Source: Rhodospirillaceae bacterium (GTDB lineage: Bacteria > Pseudomonadota > Alphaproteobacteria > SHVZ01). Taken from it: 51,239 nucleotides of DNA. Shown here in pieces: positions 47,091 to 51,239 of this stretch. The notes beneath the pieces are model-generated. The model made no database searches and was not told where the DNA came from. It saw only the letters and a list, made by a program, of their open reading frames with translations. The DNA lies in assembly GCA_016792585.1 (NCBI GenBank), contig JAEULB010000022.1, forward strand, positions 1 through 51,239, given 5' to 3'. How positions within the stretch are numbered: the stretch's first letter is position 1; each line of letters begins with the position of its first letter. Made by a program: the position numbers and the translations under genes.

Positions 47091-47501
47091 ATGGCATCCG
47101 GGAAATGCTTCTGCGGGACCGTCCGCTTCGAGGCGACGGGTACCCCGAAATGGGTGGCGCATTGTCACTGCACCATGTGCCGACGCGCGCATGCCGCGGG
47201 CTACGTCACGTGGGCCGGATATCCGAAGGAGGCGATGCGGCTCGTTTCCGGCACCGACAACATCTCGACCTACAAGTCCTCGCCGCCGGCGAGTCGCGAG
47301 TTCTGCCGGACCTGCGGCAGCCAGCTGTTCTTCCGGCATGAAGCCTACGCCGACGAGATCCATATCCCGCTGGCCCTGTTCGACGGCGACGTCGGCATGA
47401 AACCAAAAGCGCACATCTACTTCTCGGACCGCGTCGACTGGGTGCCGGTGCACGACGACCTGAAGAAGAAGGGCGGGAGTGGCGGGTTAGAGCCTCTATA
47501 G
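47091..47501 (+). CDS. GFA family zinc protein (glutathione-dependent formaldehyde-activating-like)
   Basis: A 136-residue protein with the GFA zinc pattern: KCFCGTVRFEATG, AHCHCTMCRRAHAAG and FCRTCGSQLFF. The C-terminal half has IYFSDRVDWVPVHDDL, common in the family. Only a few members act on S-hydroxymethyl-glutathione; the rest are unassigned. GGAGGGG lies just before the ATG. It is divergent from the D-amino acid dehydrogenase-like gene by 44 bases. Confidence 0.88.
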   Translation: MASGKCFCGTVRFEATGTPKWVAHCHCTMCRRAHAAGYVTWAGYPKEAMRLVSGTDNISTYKSSPPASREFCRTCGSQLFFRHEAYADEIHIPLALFDGDVGMKPKAHIYFSDRVDWVPVHDDLKKKGGSGGLEPL

Positions 47502-47536
47502 GGAATCGCTTCGGGAATTCTTCGCCGAAGTCGAGG

Positions 47537-47944
47537 TCAACCCTGGGCCGTCTTGAGCACGGCGTCGACCCGGCTCTTGAGCGCGGTCAATGACACCGGC
47601 TTCACCAGGTAGCCATTGACGTGGTGCTCCTTGGCGAAGAGCACGGTGTCGGTCTGTGCGTCGGCGGTAAGGAAGATCACCGGCGTGGTGGCGAGGTCCC
47701 GCACCTTGAGCCCGCGCAGGGTCTTCAGGAACTGGCGGCCGTCGACCGGCTCCATGTGCACGTCGCAGAGGATGACCGTCGGCCGGGTCCGCATCGCCTC
47801 ATCGAGCCCGGCCTTGCCGTCTCCGGCCTCGAGCACCGAGATGATGCCGATCTGCAGCAGGAGGCGCTTGATCAGGAGCCGCGTGTTCGACTCGTCCTCG
47901 ATCACGAGGACGGTCACGCCGGCATAGGGACTCTTCTCGGCCAT
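47537..47944 (-). CDS. Single-domain response regulator (CheY-like)
   Basis: A 135-residue receiver domain without an output domain. VLVIEDESNTRLLIKRLLLQ has the acidic pocket, Asp61 (VILCDVHMEPVDGRQFL) is the phosphorylated residue, and FLTADAQTDTVLFAK and GYLVKPVSLTALKSRV supply the Thr and Lys. It starts 12 bases after the large hybrid kinase on the same strand and is probably its partner, carrying phosphate from the HPt domain to a further target. Confidence 0.92.
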   Translation of the reverse strand: MAEKSPYAGVTVLVIEDESNTRLLIKRLLLQIGIISVLEAGDGKAGLDEAMRTRPTVILCDVHMEPVDGRQFLKTLRGLKVRDLATTPVIFLTADAQTDTVLFAKEHHVNGYLVKPVSLTALKSRVDAVLKTAQG

Positions 47945-47956
47945 TGGGGAGAACCT

Positions 47957-51239
<3,283 letters not shown>

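Overview
The window is high-GC DNA, densely coded on both strands, with short gaps and many ATGA/GTGA start-stop overlaps. The gene set fits an alphaproteobacterium, perhaps a soil or water member of the Rhodospirillales/Hyphomicrobiales type: Rhodobacter-type PmtA paralogs, an AqpS-type arsenic cluster, many small NIPSNAP, GNAT and SnoaL proteins, and an ECF42 sigma factor. This placement is inferred from gene content only. I found no rRNA, tRNA, CRISPR array, phage or transposase gene.

Layout. (1) 1-2.6 kb: dTDP-L-rhamnose operon rfbCBDA on the minus strand, with rfbA cut by the window edge. (2) 2.6-5.9 kb: a VapBC-type toxin-antitoxin pair, two NIPSNAP/ABM-like small proteins around a long palindromic repeat, a YqjI-like His-rich PadR regulator, a small protein and a GNAT. 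(3) 5.9-14.3 kb: surface polysaccharide genes (asparagine-synthase-like amidotransferase, three glycosyltransferases, flippase, methyltransferase) with a CorC/HlyC membrane protein among them. (4) 14.4-19.5 kb: two tandem PmtA-like methyltransferases, a Do-type protease and an OmpR-type two-component system. (5) 19.5-29.5 kb: mixed metabolism and small proteins, including a D-carbamoylase, a hemolysin III protein, a GST, a thiolase, two GNATs, a flavodoxin-fold oxidoreductase and TerC. A lower-GC island at about 24.2-25.2 kb holds an unrecognised protein with two ribbon-helix-helix-like segments. (6) 29.5-35.8 kb: an orphan peptide-type binding protein, prolyl aminopeptidase, a threonine-dehydratase-like enzyme divergent from an Lrp regulator, and a YciI + ECF42 sigma pair. 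(7) 35.8-40.3 kb: an arsenic locus, described below. (8) 40.3-43.7 kb: an NMT1/THI5-like ABC importer next to adenine phosphoribosyltransferase. (9) 43.7-47.5 kb: two paralogous SnoaL-like proteins around an Lrp regulator and a D-arginine-dehydrogenase-like flavoprotein, then a GFA protein. (10) 47.5 kb to the end: a single-domain response regulator and a large hybrid histidine kinase that runs off the edge.

The most interesting locus is the arsenic region. An ArsR with a Cys-x-Cys site is followed by a flavoprotein monooxygenase carrying a nine-cysteine tail. Divergent from this ArsR is a TauD-like oxygenase with Tyr where the family normally has the first iron-binding His. Then come a second ArsR with a different (C-terminal) cysteine site, a thioredoxin-type arsenate reductase and an AqpS-type channel. 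No efflux pump is present. Both arsR genes have promoter-like hexamers placed so that transcription would start at the ATG. Several repeat families are also visible: 110-115 bp elements with inverted ends, two long GC-rich palindromes, and a 19-bp hairpin present twice.
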